Assembly (NCBI GenBank): GCA_052169645.1
Contig: JBQNCA010000004.1
Coordinates: 1 to 64,000 of the forward strand
From: JAIKWW01 sp052169645
GTDB taxonomy: Bacteria > Bacillota > Clostridia > Peptostreptococcales > Anaerovoracaceae
Length of the DNA: 64,000 nucleotides
Direction of reading: 5' to 3'
Shown: in pieces, positions 49,932-58,354 of the stretch
Position numbering within the stretch: position 1 is the first letter of the stretch
Layout of the letters: the number at the start of each line of letters is the position of its first letter
Position numbers and translations under genes: made by a program
Notes under the pieces: model-generated
The model's input: only the letters and a program-made list of their open reading frames with translations
Told to the model about the DNA's origin: nothing
Databases searched by the model: none

Positions 49932-50861
49932 CTACCGAACATCTATTCCCAGAAGCTTTGCAACCAGAGCCATCCTCACAAACATGCCTATACGGGTCTG
50001 CTTAAAATAACAGGCACGAGGATCAGTGTCGATTTCCTTTGCAATTTCATTAACACGTGGCAGCGGATGCATGATAATCATATCTTCCTTTGCCGACTGC
50101 ATCTTATTTTCATCCAAAATATAGAAATCCTTAAGTCTTATATAGTCATCTTCATTGAAGAAACGTTCCTTTTGAACACGGGTCATATACAAAACGTCCA
50201 GTTCGGGAAGCACAGCTTCCAGTCTGCTGTATTCCTTATAATCCATGCCGTTCGCCTCTATAACGTGCTTGCGCACATATTCCGGCAATACAAGCTCATC
50301 GGGTGAAATCAAACGCAATTTTATATTGTCATATCTTGAAAGAGCCTTTATAAGAGAATGTACCGTGCGTCCGAATTTTAAATCACCACATATGCCTATG
50401 GTAAAATTGTCATTTTTACCGAGACACTGCCTTATTGTCAACAGGTCGGTCAGTGTCTGGGTTGGATGCTGATGTCCTCCGTCTCCCGCATTTATAACAG
50501 GCAGCTCGGATGCTTCCGCAGCAACCCTTGGCGCACCCTCCTTGGGATGTCTCATTACGATAATATCGGCATAGCAGGAAACCGTCTTTACCGTATCCGA
50601 TATGCTTTCCCCTTTCATACTTGAACTTGATGACGGATCCGAAAAACCCAGTACCTGACCTCCCAGTCTCTGCATCGCTGCAGTGAAGCTCAGTCTGGTT
50701 CTCGTGCTCGGCTCATAAAATAAAGTGGCCATAAGCATTCCGTCGGCGCAGTGTGCATATCTTGCAGGATTTGCCATAATTCGTGTCGCCAGCTCAAATA
50801 TTTCTTCCGTTTCAGCCAAGCTCAAATCCGCAGGCTCCAAGACGCTTTTACCTTTTAACAT
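49932..50861 (-). CDS. pyrB: Aspartate carbamoyltransferase catalytic subunit
   Basis: PyrB joins carbamoyl phosphate and aspartate. The 309-residue protein has STRTRLSFTAAMQRLGG (near 55-71) for carbamoyl phosphate, HPTQTLTDL (near 134-142) and the C-terminal HPLPRVNEI (near 265-273) for aspartate, all intact. Its ATG lies 14 bases inside the end of mscS, so the pyr genes have no promoter or leader of their own immediately upstream and depend on read-through from mscS. It forms the dodecamer with PyrI encoded next. Confidence 0.97.
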   Translation of the reverse strand: MLKGKSVLEPADLSLAETEEIFELATRIMANPARYAHCADGMLMATLFYEPSTRTRLSFTAAMQRLGGQVLGFSDPSSSSSMKGESISDTVKTVSCYADIIVMRHPKEGAPRVAAEASELPVINAGDGGHQHPTQTLTDLLTIRQCLGKNDNFTIGICGDLKFGRTVHSLIKALSRYDNIKLRLISPDELVLPEYVRKHVIEANGMDYKEYSRLEAVLPELDVLYMTRVQKERFFNEDDYIRLKDFYILDENKMQSAKEDMIIMHPLPRVNEIAKEIDTDPRACYFKQTRIGMFVRMALVAKLLGIDVR

Positions 50862-51723
50862 CTTCCGCTCCTTTCATCTGTGCGATACAGTCTTCATCAT
50901 ACTTTATTACTATATGTTGATAAGGAATTTCTATTCCTTCCTTATCGAAAGCAAGCTTTACATCTTCCATAAGCCTGTATTTGCCGATATAATAATTTTC
51001 CGTCCTGCACCATACGAGTGCATCTATGATTACAGCACTGTCGCTATGTTCCGAAACACCGATTACGGGTTCCGGATCGGTCAGAAATATGGGATTTGCT
51101 TCTATTATTTTTTTAATCACGGAACGAGCTTTATCTATATCACTGTCGTAGCCTATGCCGAACTTGCAATCAATTCTGCGCCTGTCAGCTCGGGAATGAT
51201 TTATAACCACATGATTTGCAAGAAGTCCGTTCGGTACAGTTATAATCTGATTGTTGGGAGTCGTGAGAGTGGAATACAACAAATCTATCTGCTTCACCTT
51301 TCCCACGGTATTACCGGTTTCCACCAGTTCTATCAGATCATCCTTTTCAAAGGGTTTGTTGAATATGATGAGAATGCCTCCCGCAAAATTCGACAGCGAA
51401 TCCCTGAGAGCAAGAGCCACAGCCGCTCCGCAAGCACCAAGCACAGTGATAAAGGTCGTGGTGGGAACGCCCATAACTCCGAGAGCCGTGACTATTATCG
51501 TAATCCAGCAAAGCACCTTTATCGTATTCTCTACAAAGGTATAAAGAACCTGATCCATTTGTGTTCTGTCCAAAATCCTGCGTATCACTTTGAGTACAAG
51601 TTTCATGATTATGCATCCGATTAAAATTATCAATGCTGCAAGCATGATCTTTTCCAATACGGATCCGAATAAACCTTGTGATTCTATAAAATTCTCTATA
51701 CTCCGACTGATTTTTTTTACCAT
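50848..51723 (-). CDS. mscS: MscS-family mechanosensitive channel
   Basis: The 291-residue membrane protein has three N-terminal helices (about 22-48, 68-90 and 94-125). The pore-lining helix region is LGACGAAVALALRDSLSNFA (near 95-114), Gly/Ala-rich as in E. coli MscS. A cytoplasmic beta-domain follows with FEKDDLIELVETGNTVGKV. It releases solutes on hypo-osmotic shock. It is the first gene of the long pyr operon and overlaps pyrB by 14 bases, an unusual partnership. A promoter lies at 51758-51786, close to the divergent plsC promoter. Confidence 0.95.
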   Translation of the reverse strand: MVKKISRSIENFIESQGLFGSVLEKIMLAALIILIGCIIMKLVLKVIRRILDRTQMDQVLYTFVENTIKVLCWITIIVTALGVMGVPTTTFITVLGACGAAVALALRDSLSNFAGGILIIFNKPFEKDDLIELVETGNTVGKVKQIDLLYSTLTTPNNQIITVPNGLLANHVVINHSRADRRRIDCKFGIGYDSDIDKARSVIKKIIEANPIFLTDPEPVIGVSEHSDSAVIIDALVWCRTENYYIGKYRLMEDVKLAFDKEGIEIPYQHIVIKYDEDCIAQMKGAEDVKR

Positions 51724-51757
51724 TATTTTTACCTTTCGTACAAATTCTATTCATATT

Positions 51758-51786
51758 AGTATACAACAAATATCCCTTCATATAAA
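51758..51786 (-). promoter_or_regulatory. Probable promoter of mscS-pyr operon
   Basis: On the minus strand TATACT (51758-51763) is preceded at 17 bases by TTTATA (51781-51786, 4 of 6). The start would lie near 51750, about 28 bases before mscS, which leaves no room for a PyrR-type attenuator. Confidence 0.45.
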
Positions 51787-51889
51787 TACGCAAAACCTTA
51801 TGCTTCAGATATTTTAACTCCCCGCTCCGGATATTTCACAAAGCTCGTATTCACTGACATTGAGATAATTTTACAAAGCTCCGGTTATA

Positions 51890-51918
51890 TTGAAAATAAA
51901 TCAAAAATGGCGTATACT
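51890..51918 (+). promoter_or_regulatory. Promoter of plsC operon
   Basis: TTGAAA (51890-51895) and TATACT (51913-51918) are 17 bases apart, about 48 bases before the plsC start. Confidence 0.7.
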
Positions 51919-51965
51919 TATGCAGCATAAGCAAGATTTTTACACCTGTTTGCGGAGGGGTTAAC

Positions 51966-52709
51966 ATGCGTACAATAATATGGTTCATAAGAGCTGCTTT
52001 CTATCTTGTCGCTGCGCTGCCGTGCAAGATAAAAGCAACCAAGCTCAGGGACAGCGGTGATTATGCCGCATTCAGAAAATATGTGGACGACAAGGTAAAG
52101 GACTGGGCGAGGAAAATGCTTTCAAATGCGGGAGTCACGGTTGAAGTGCACGGATTGGAAAATCTGACAGGCAGACCTGCCATATTTGTTTCAAATCACC
52201 AAAGCAACTTCGACATCATGCTGCTGCTCGGATATCTTGATTCTCCTCATGGTATTGTTGCGAAAGATTCGCTTTCAAAGGTTCCTTTTATCGGCTTTTG
52301 GATGAATTCCATAGACTGTATTTTCATAGATCGCACCGATTCCCGAAAAGCTCTCAAAACCATGAACGAAGCCGGTAAAACCGTAGTGAACGGCAGATCT
52401 ATAATAATCTTTCCGGAAGGAACACGAAGCCGCAGTGATGAAATGTCGGATTTCAAAGCGGGAGCTTTTAAAACAGCCTTCAAATACAATTTGCCGATTG
52501 TACCTCTTGCTATCGACGGTACATATAAGGTTATGGAGGGCAACAGCGGAAAACGTATAAAACCTGCCCACGTAATTCTCACTGTATTACCGGAGATTGA
52601 AACCGACAGTATAGACAAAGATGCCCAAAAGAGTTTCGGTGACAGAATAAAACAAATTATTCAGGAAGGCAGAGAGTCCACTCGCCGTAAAACAGCCGAA
52701 AGTATGTAA
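51966..52709 (+). CDS. plsC: 1-acyl-sn-glycerol-3-phosphate acyltransferase
   Basis: PlsC adds the second acyl chain to lysophosphatidic acid at the membrane. The 247-residue protein has the acyltransferase block NHQSNFD near 78-84 (NHxxxxD, with catalytic His and Asp), block III IIFPEGTRSR near 147-156 for glycerol-phosphate binding, and a hydrophobic N-terminal helix (about 5-20). GGAGGGG precedes the ATG. It starts a plus-strand pair with the short prephenate-dehydratase-like gene 12 bases downstream. A good promoter is at 51890-51918. Confidence 0.96.
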   Translation: MRTIIWFIRAAFYLVAALPCKIKATKLRDSGDYAAFRKYVDDKVKDWARKMLSNAGVTVEVHGLENLTGRPAIFVSNHQSNFDIMLLLGYLDSPHGIVAKDSLSKVPFIGFWMNSIDCIFIDRTDSRKALKTMNEAGKTVVNGRSIIIFPEGTRSRSDEMSDFKAGAFKTAFKYNLPIVPLAIDGTYKVMEGNSGKRIKPAHVILTVLPEIETDSIDKDAQKSFGDRIKQIIQEGRESTRRKTAESM

Positions 52710-52721
52710 AGGAGATATATC

Positions 52722-53300
52722 GTGATAAAAATAGGATATCAGGGAATCGAAGGCTCCAATGCCGAGCAGGCGGCTAAAGATTTGGTAAAAAAGCTCTCTA
52801 TACAGGATGTAGAATATGTACCTTTGGTGGATTCACATCAAGTTATAAAATCAATGAAAACCGGTGATGTCGACTATGGTGTCTGTGCAGTTTACAACAG
52901 TGTTGCCGGCATGGTATTGGAAACCTTTTTTGCAACAAACGGAGTCGAGCTTTTCATTCGAGGCGAAACTACTATGAATATACATCACTGTCTTTTTAAA
53001 AAATCGCCCGATATTCCGAATAAAAGCTTAAAATTTGTAGCTTCTCACGTGCTCGCCATAAAGCAGTGCGAAAATCATATCCGCTACAGCTATCCCAATC
53101 TTAAACCCATAGAGGTCGAAGATACGGGCAAGGCTGCAAAGGATTTGGCTGACGGAACTCTTACCGATGAATATGCGGTGCTGTGCAGGAAAAATGCGGG
53201 GGAAATGTTCAATCTCTGTCTTATGGATGAAAACATCGAGGATTACAAAGAAAATCGTACACATTTCTGTCTGTTCCGGCTCAAGGATGCAGACGAATAG
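52722..53300 (+). CDS. Short prephenate-dehydratase-like protein without ACT domain
   Basis: The 192 residues match only the catalytic domain of prephenate dehydratases: GYQGIEGSNAEQAA (5-18) is the N-terminal signature, AVYNSVAGMV (56-65) stands in place of the usual PIENSxxG, and the C-terminal NRTHF (178-182) replaces the NxTRF motif, keeping Thr180 and Phe182 but with His for Arg. The regulatory ACT domain of about 80 residues is absent. It could be a phenylalanine-pathway enzyme, a prephenate decarboxylase-like enzyme as in bacilysin synthesis, or have another small acid as ligand. It follows plsC by 12 bases and ends before a strong terminator. Confidence 0.8.
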   Translation: MIKIGYQGIEGSNAEQAAKDLVKKLSIQDVEYVPLVDSHQVIKSMKTGDVDYGVCAVYNSVAGMVLETFFATNGVELFIRGETTMNIHHCLFKKSPDIPNKSLKFVASHVLAIKQCENHIRYSYPNLKPIEVEDTGKAAKDLADGTLTDEYAVLCRKNAGEMFNLCLMDENIEDYKENRTHFCLFRLKDADE

Positions 53301-53302
53301 AT

Positions 53303-53338
53303 AAAGGTCACGGTTTCCGTAAGGATGCCGTGACCTTT
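53303..53338 (+). terminator. Terminator after plsC operon
   Basis: A perfect 11-bp stem AAAGGTCACGG/CCGTGACCTTT with a 14-base loop is followed by CAAGTTTTAATTTTA. It begins just after the stop at 53300. The flanking A and T runs could let it serve the convergent NUDIX gene as well. Confidence 0.75.
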
Positions 53339-53390
53339 CAAGTTTTAATTTTAATTCAAAATTTATACAGCAATTCTTCGCATCCGATTT

Positions 53391-54038
53391 TTATTCACCG
53401 AGCACCCGCTTTATAAACGGATAAACAATTTCCACGAAACTTTTATGATTGCAAAAATTTCTGTCGCTGACCTTGAAGGCTTCATTTTCCAAAGGCCCCG
53501 TACGCACCGTAGGAATGACCGTTATCTGATGCTTAGAGCCTTCGGACAGAGCTTTTAAGTCTTCAATATTGGTGGATACCATATAAATTACTTCTCTTCC
53601 CGGTGCGAACAGGGGGTCGGAATCCACGATATACAGAAAAATATGAGCAAATTCATGGTCGAACCCCGACACCTCTTTATATGTTCCTATCTCGGTAAGG
53701 CGTCCCCGATCCAGTTTTAGTCCCGTTTCTTCTTTCATTTCCCGAATCATAGCCGTTTCAACATCTTCGCCTGCCGATACATGTCCTCCGGATGTCACGT
53801 CATAGCGCCCCGGATTGCTGTGCTTTTCAAAGGAGCGACGCTGCAGATATACGATTATGCCCTGCTCCGTCTTTCTGGCTATCCAGCACTGTACAACCTT
53901 GTGCCACATTCCGTTATAATGTACCGTGGAGCGGGGAAAATCACCTATTACATTCATATTTTCATCATACGCCGTCAACATTTCCTGCGGTTTTTTACGA
54001 CGCCTGATTTTTCTTTTTTCACTGTTATTTTTATACAT
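53391..54038 (-). CDS. NUDIX hydrolase
   Basis: The ATG at 54038 (AAGGA about 10 bases upstream) gives 215 residues; the frame begins earlier at a TTG (54056). The Nudix box is complete: GHVSAGEDVETAMIREMKEE then TGL, i.e. GX5EX7REUXEEXGU, near residues 79-101. The first 20 residues are highly basic (KRKIRRRKKP). The neighbouring ERSTVHYNGMWHKVVQCWI-like region resembles the YfcD/IDI-like branch. Substrate is not known. It is separated from the amidase gene by only 31 bases and could be transcribed with it. Confidence 0.9.
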   Translation of the reverse strand: MYKNNSEKRKIRRRKKPQEMLTAYDENMNVIGDFPRSTVHYNGMWHKVVQCWIARKTEQGIIVYLQRRSFEKHSNPGRYDVTSGGHVSAGEDVETAMIREMKEETGLKLDRGRLTEIGTYKEVSGFDHEFAHIFLYIVDSDPLFAPGREVIYMVSTNIEDLKALSEGSKHQITVIPTVRTGPLENEAFKVSDRNFCNHKSFVEIVYPFIKRVLGE

Positions 54039-54069
54039 AATATAGGCTTCCTTCAACTATACAGTCGAA

Positions 54070-55701
54070 TTATTTATATTGAGCAAAGAAATTCAATATT
54101 CCTGTACAATCCGTCTGTGCTATGGAATTTCTGAAAGAATCCTTTTTAAGCTTTTGGCATTCTTCATAATTTGTGTAGAAACCGTGTTCTATCAGAATTG
54201 AAGGCATAGTCGTATTCTTTATGACATAGAAATTTGCAGTCTTTGTTCCTCTCATCTTACTGAACAGTCCTGATGCCTTAGTCGCATCCGACAATACTTT
54301 AGCCGCTTTTTCAGCAATCGTACCCTTGTTCCATGAATAAATTTCCCAACCTGAAGGGGAAGTCCATCTATTTCCCGGACCGCTGGCATTTGAATGTATA
54401 CTTACGAATAAATCCACATCACCTGCATTATTTGCAACAGCAACCCTGTCTTTGAGCGAAGGATCCGTCTTATCATCCTTAGCTACCGTCATTATAACCT
54501 GTATACCGTTTGCTTCAAGCAACGGTTTAAGCTTATATGCAACGGAGCGGTTAAATTCCCACTCCATAAGGCTGCTGTCGGGACTGCGCTTGCCGCCTGT
54601 TGTTTTACCGTGCCCCGGATCGAGGCAGACTACCAACTTTCCGTCAGCATAAGGATTATAAGGGAATTTTCCTACAGTATCATTATTTATATTTGAAATA
54701 ACCGCAGGAGGTGTTGTTTCCGGTGCCGTCGGATTGTTGCCGGAATCAATTGAACCCGTATTTCCGCTCTGTGTACCGCTTCCGTCAGTATTAGGCGGAT
54801 TTGCGGGATTAGGCGTAACAACAGCGCCGTTTGAATTTTCCCTAAAAGCGAGATACATGATATTTCCGTTTGAGGAGTAAGATATGTCAGGCTGAACCTT
54901 TGTCTTAAGATCGATTACAACTCTTGCCGTTCCGTCGGAAGGATTTCCCGTACGCATGGAAGTGATATTGGAAGCCGACTCGTTAAAGCTTATGGAGCTT
55001 TTAACCGAAGATTTGAAATCCGTATTAGGAAAATCAATAAAATACCTCGTAGGCGATCCGAGCCATTCTCCCGAATATCCGCCGCTTTTAAGCGATTTGT
55101 CCGCAGAAATTTCTACAACCGTATATGTATTTTTGTTGTCACCCGATATATTTTTTCCTCCGGAAATCGAAAGATTATTTATCGTTTGAACTGCTTTCGG
55201 TGTTTTATTCTGATTTGAAGCCGTATCGGCGTCCGGTTTCCGAGAATTTGTATTTATTGAAACCACTCTGTTTTTTCCGTCCCAGCCCACCTGATATCCG
55301 AAGCTTTCCGATATCAGCCTTATCGGAACCATAGTCCTGCCTCCGCCGTATTTATCTACGGTAACTATGCTCGGAGCGACATCCATAGTGATATTTTTCC
55401 CGTTTACGGAAGCTGTCTTTGAGCCGATGTTCAAATTTACCGTAGTGCTTCCGTATTTGAGAGTAACACCTCTCGTCGCACCGTTCCATTCGGCACTTCC
55501 GCCCAGATAATCCACAATAGTGGCGACCGGCACAAGTGTCCTTCCGTTTTCTATAACAGGTTCGGCGTCGGTTTCTACGGTTTTTCCGTTTATTTGAACA
55601 GTGCAGCTTGCAGCATTCACCGTAATAGGAAAGAGCAAAAGCAACATAAATATAGTTACTGCAATTGCAGCGAACAGACTTTTATTATTTTTGCATATCA
55701 T
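54070..55701 (-). CDS. N-acetylmuramoyl-L-alanine amidase with CAO-N and AMIN domains
   Basis: The 543-residue secreted protein has a signal segment (about 8-28) and a copper-amine-oxidase-like N-terminal domain (about 30-145, with VPVATIVDYLGGSAEWNG), which in Firmicutes is a wall-associated module, not an oxidase. An AMIN domain (about 170-290) and a Gly/Asn/Pro linker (about 290-340) follow. The C-terminus is an Amidase_3 catalytic domain with Zn ligands in LDPGHG near 357, MEWEF near 375, SIHSNASG near 432 and the catalytic Glu in IEHGFYTN near 502. It would cut the amide between MurNAc and the stem peptide. Confidence 0.94.
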   Translation of the reverse strand: MICKNNKSLFAAIAVTIFMLLLLFPITVNAASCTVQINGKTVETDAEPVIENGRTLVPVATIVDYLGGSAEWNGATRGVTLKYGSTTVNLNIGSKTASVNGKNITMDVAPSIVTVDKYGGGRTMVPIRLISESFGYQVGWDGKNRVVSINTNSRKPDADTASNQNKTPKAVQTINNLSISGGKNISGDNKNTYTVVEISADKSLKSGGYSGEWLGSPTRYFIDFPNTDFKSSVKSSISFNESASNITSMRTGNPSDGTARVVIDLKTKVQPDISYSSNGNIMYLAFRENSNGAVVTPNPANPPNTDGSGTQSGNTGSIDSGNNPTAPETTPPAVISNINNDTVGKFPYNPYADGKLVVCLDPGHGKTTGGKRSPDSSLMEWEFNRSVAYKLKPLLEANGIQVIMTVAKDDKTDPSLKDRVAVANNAGDVDLFVSIHSNASGPGNRWTSPSGWEIYSWNKGTIAEKAAKVLSDATKASGLFSKMRGTKTANFYVIKNTTMPSILIEHGFYTNYEECQKLKKDSFRNSIAQTDCTGILNFFAQYK

Positions 55702-56218
55702 TAATCAAACCTCCCTCTACTTTATGTAGCATAATTTTAACATAGACATTTTTCAATGGCTATGTTTACAATCGTATTGTAATACAAATTCAATTTGCCT
55801 AACATAAGGTAATATTAAAATCAGACAGTATCACACAATCTTTAAATTGCGTGTACCTCTGTGATGCTATCATAAAATACAATGATTTAGATGACAGGAT
55901 AATTTATTATCATATTTCTATATTTTACATCCATAATATATACAGATGCACAAATATCAGATATTTTCAAAGACTTTAATAATAATTAAGAAAAACGCTG
56001 TATCCGCTAAGGAGTAAATCTGCTTTCCAAAAAGGAATCCTCGGTTCAACTTTTGAGGTAGGCTCAGAATCCGAAAAATGAAGAAAAATAATAAAACAGC
56101 GGCTTTGACGAGCATATGCAAATAACGGATTGAATCCCATAGACATAGCTTTTCAAAGCTGCTGTGTTTATAATTAATTCGATTTTTTAAATTATATCTT
56201 TATATAAAATCAAATCCG
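55702..56218. other. Intergenic region before the amidase
   Basis: The 517-base AT-rich gap holds the amidase promoter (55728-55756). A 12-base inverted pair with one mismatch (arms 56096-56107 and 56154-56165, 46-base loop) lies near the AhpD-like gene end. Nothing here looks like a gene. Confidence 0.5.
55728..55756 (-). promoter_or_regulatory. Amidase promoter with overlapping inverted repeat
   Basis: On the minus strand TTGAAA (55751-55756) and TATGCT (55728-55733) are 17 bases apart. An inverted repeat AACATAG/CTATGTT (55739-55745, 55760-55766) straddles the -35 box and spacer, so a repressor could bind there. Confidence 0.5.
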
Positions 56219-56566
56219 TCAGTCAAAATCATGCTCAAATTCATCAAGAGCCGCCAACAGTACCGTTGTGGTATATGCAACGCTCGGACCGCCTCCGAAA
56301 GCTATTGCAACCTCTGCCGCTGCAAGAATTTCAGCTCGTGTCGCACCTGCCTGATAAGCATTTCTCGTATGTGCGCAGATGCAATACTGGCAACGATTAT
56401 ACACACCTATAGCTACGCTTATAAGCTCTCTTGTCTTGTCGGAAATTACTCCGCCGCCCGCACTGTCATCCATATTCATGAATTTCTTAAGAAAATCTCC
56501 GTTTGACTCTGAGACTACGCCTACGCCGTTCATAAAATCATTTAAAATTTCTCTTGCATTGACCAT
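56219..56566 (-). CDS. AhpD/carboxymuconolactone decarboxylase-family protein
   Basis: The 115-residue protein has the AhpD core with the redox motif CQYC (59-62) and His66 (CxxCxxxH), preceded by KTRELISVAIGV and followed by GATRAEI. Such small proteins act as thiol peroxidase-like or electron-relay enzymes; the carboxymuconolactone activity itself is unlikely with CxxC. AAAGGAG precedes the ATG at 56566. It is monocistronic, with 500-base gaps on both sides. In an anaerobe a peroxide-defence role is plausible but not shown here. Confidence 0.92.
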   Translation of the reverse strand: MVNAREILNDFMNGVGVVSESNGDFLKKFMNMDDSAGGGVISDKTRELISVAIGVYNRCQYCICAHTRNAYQAGATRAEILAAAEVAIAFGGGPSVAYTTTVLLAALDEFEHDFD

Positions 56567-57094
56567 GGTATTTTCTCCTTTATGTCAATTAAGATACAAC
56601 TGAACTGCTTCTTGCAACAAATTGTATTATGAAATAAAAAAAATGTATAAAATTTCACACACAATTATTGCAGAATCCGTTATATTAATAATTGTATTAA
56701 TTATTACACTTGTTGTCAATTACAAGCTTTATACAAATCAAAATTTAAACCATGTTCAAATCAAAACTTAAAAGTCGGGAGTTTGTCGAGAGCTAGTCGA
56801 GGGACTTCTTTCTGCAAAATAAGCTCGCGCTTTATCTCATCAGGTTCGTACATCGAGTCGGGGACTTCTTTTCGCAAAATATTGTCGACCTTTATAATAT
56901 AAACCTGTTTCACAAAGTTTCAGCTGCATTTAAAAAATTTCATATCTTATGAATAACTGATTTATATTCCATTATCATGATAATGCTTGTAAAATATATA
57001 GTATGTTTTATGATTTTTATTTTGTTACAGCTGAGAATACAATTTTCACTTCCCAATAATAATTTACAAAAAATATTTACAGGAGGTTTCCTTA
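56567..57094. other. Intergenic region with a 60-bp-period repeat
   Basis: The 528-base gap between the AhpD-like gene and the THEP1-like gene contains two copies of a GC-richer 40-base motif at exactly 60 bases spacing (see repeat). The remainder is AT-rich with no gene. A ribosome-binding site AGGAGG at 57080-57085 belongs to the next gene. Confidence 0.55.
56796..56895. repeat. Imperfect direct repeat, period 60 bp
   Basis: AGTCGAGGGACTTCTTT..GCAAAATA at 56796-56821 and GAGTCGGGGACTTCTTTTCGCAAAATA at 56855-56881 are followed by CTCGCGCTTTAT and GTCGACCTTTAT, respectively. About 31 of 40 positions agree. A shorter AAGTCGGGAGTTTGTCGAG lies before them (56772-56790). Confidence 0.65.
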
Positions 57095-57625
57095 ATGCAT
57101 TATTTTTTAACCGGTGAAAGGCAGGTAGGTAAAAGCACTCTCATCAATAAGCTCATATCTGAAACCGGAGCATCCGTCGGAGGTTTTCGCACTTCCTTCG
57201 ATAAAAACCGTTTTACATCCGCACACAGAAATCTGTATATGTATGATGCCGCCAAATCATTTATTCCCGATGATGAGCATATAATTTGCCGGATGATTCC
57301 CGGTGAGATACTTCCCCGCACGGAAAGATTCGACACACTGGGAAGCACCTATATAAACCGTGCCCTTAAAAACAGCTGTGAACTTCTCATAATGGATGAA
57401 TGCGGCAGACTGGAAAATAAAGCTGAGATTTTCAAAGCTTCCGTGATTAAGGCTCTGGATAAAGCGCCTTTGGTTTTGGGTGTAATCCAAATCGAACTGC
57501 CAAAGTGGACTGAAGCAATCTTCAATCGTCCCGATGTGGAGCTTGTGCACATAAGCATTGAAAACAGAGATTACGAAACAAAACGCCTTATTGATGCGGT
57601 AAGAAAAGAGCTTATCGTGCAATAA
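57095..57625 (+). CDS. THEP1-like nucleoside triphosphatase
   Basis: The 176-residue P-loop protein has Walker A GERQVGKST near 7-15, a switch region GGFRTSFDKN near 29-38 and Walker B LLIMDECGRLENK near 96-108. That layout matches the NTPase family PF03266 (human NTPCR, Aquifex THEP1), which slowly hydrolyses nucleoside triphosphates; cellular role is not clear. GGAGG precedes the ATG by 9 bases. It is followed after 165 bases by the anchored protein gene, so it may be a separate transcript. Confidence 0.88.
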   Translation: MHYFLTGERQVGKSTLINKLISETGASVGGFRTSFDKNRFTSAHRNLYMYDAAKSFIPDDEHIICRMIPGEILPRTERFDTLGSTYINRALKNSCELLIMDECGRLENKAEIFKASVIKALDKAPLVLGVIQIELPKWTEAIFNRPDVELVHISIENRDYETKRLIDAVRKELIVQ

Positions 57626-57790
57626 ATTTTAATTTTCAAGTCAACTCTCATACATAAACAACAACTTGAAAAAGCAAGTTTACAAGCCTTATAAATAAAA
57701 AACTATTTGTGTTGCCGCATTACAGATTGGCTAAAAAATATACTTCATCGGAATTCCAATAAAAGCATTTGAATATATCAGGAGGACATA

Positions 57791-58342
57791 ATGAAAAAAA
57801 TATCCGTCATACTCATAGCTCTGCTGCTTATAACAGGCATCGCAGGAGCAATAGCATACTATCTGTTTTCAGACAATTTCAACCTCATGAGCCATGAAAT
57901 CTTGAGTGAAAATGAAAAATATTCTATGAAAGTTCCTATCTTATGGAAAGCCTGCCCTCCTACATCGGATCAGGGGGTATTGGCAGCACAAAGCAAAGAC
58001 GGTTCAACCTTTGTAAACGTATCCATAGATTCCAAATATCTGCAAAACGGTGAAACTGTAGAAGAATATGTATATTCATATATAAATCGCATAGCCGAGA
58101 ACAGCGATAATCCTCTTATACAGGTATTGACGGTCGCACCTAAACAAGTTCAGTTAGGCGATAAAACAGGTTATTACTTTGAACTGGATACTTCTGCGGG
58201 AAATGTAATGCTTCACACTTGGGACTTTGTCTATACTTCATCAAACGGTTACATTCATATAGATGTAGCTGCCAAGGGTGACAATCAGGAAAAAATGAAG
58301 GATATATCCAAAGGAATAATGGAGTCTTTTAAAATAAATTAA
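57791..58342 (+). CDS. Membrane-anchored extracytoplasmic protein, unknown
   Basis: The 183-residue protein has an N-terminal signal anchor (about 4-27, with MKKISVILIALLLITGIAGA) and no cysteine lipobox. The rest is an extracytoplasmic alpha/beta domain with YSMKVPILWKACPP, an asymmetric VNVSIDSKYL segment and the C-terminal DISKGIMESFKIN, an order reminiscent of PsbP/DcrB-like lipoproteins. I do not recognise the exact family. GGAGG stands before the ATG. It ends 12 bases before the Tet-like/NYN fusion gene and is almost surely co-transcribed with it, which makes it a candidate partner. Confidence 0.85.
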   Translation: MKKISVILIALLLITGIAGAIAYYLFSDNFNLMSHEILSENEKYSMKVPILWKACPPTSDQGVLAAQSKDGSTFVNVSIDSKYLQNGETVEEYVYSYINRIAENSDNPLIQVLTVAPKQVQLGDKTGYYFELDTSAGNVMLHTWDFVYTSSNGYIHIDVAAKGDNQEKMKDISKGIMESFKIN

Positions 58343-58354
58343 GCAGGTATCAAA

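Noticed and set aside
49572..50306. 244-codon plus-strand frame opposite pyrI and pyrB
   Set aside because: Composition mirrors the conserved minus-strand genes; no start signal or family match.
50725..51624. 299-codon plus-strand frame opposite mscS and pyrB
   Set aside because: Antisense to two well-conserved genes with no domain or ribosome-binding site.
51724..51760. PyrR-type attenuator for the pyr genes
   Set aside because: The mscS leader is too short and pyrB starts inside mscS; no antiterminator/terminator pair is visible.
56796..56895. CRISPR array
   Set aside because: Only two diverged copies of the repeat with a short spacer and no cas genes.
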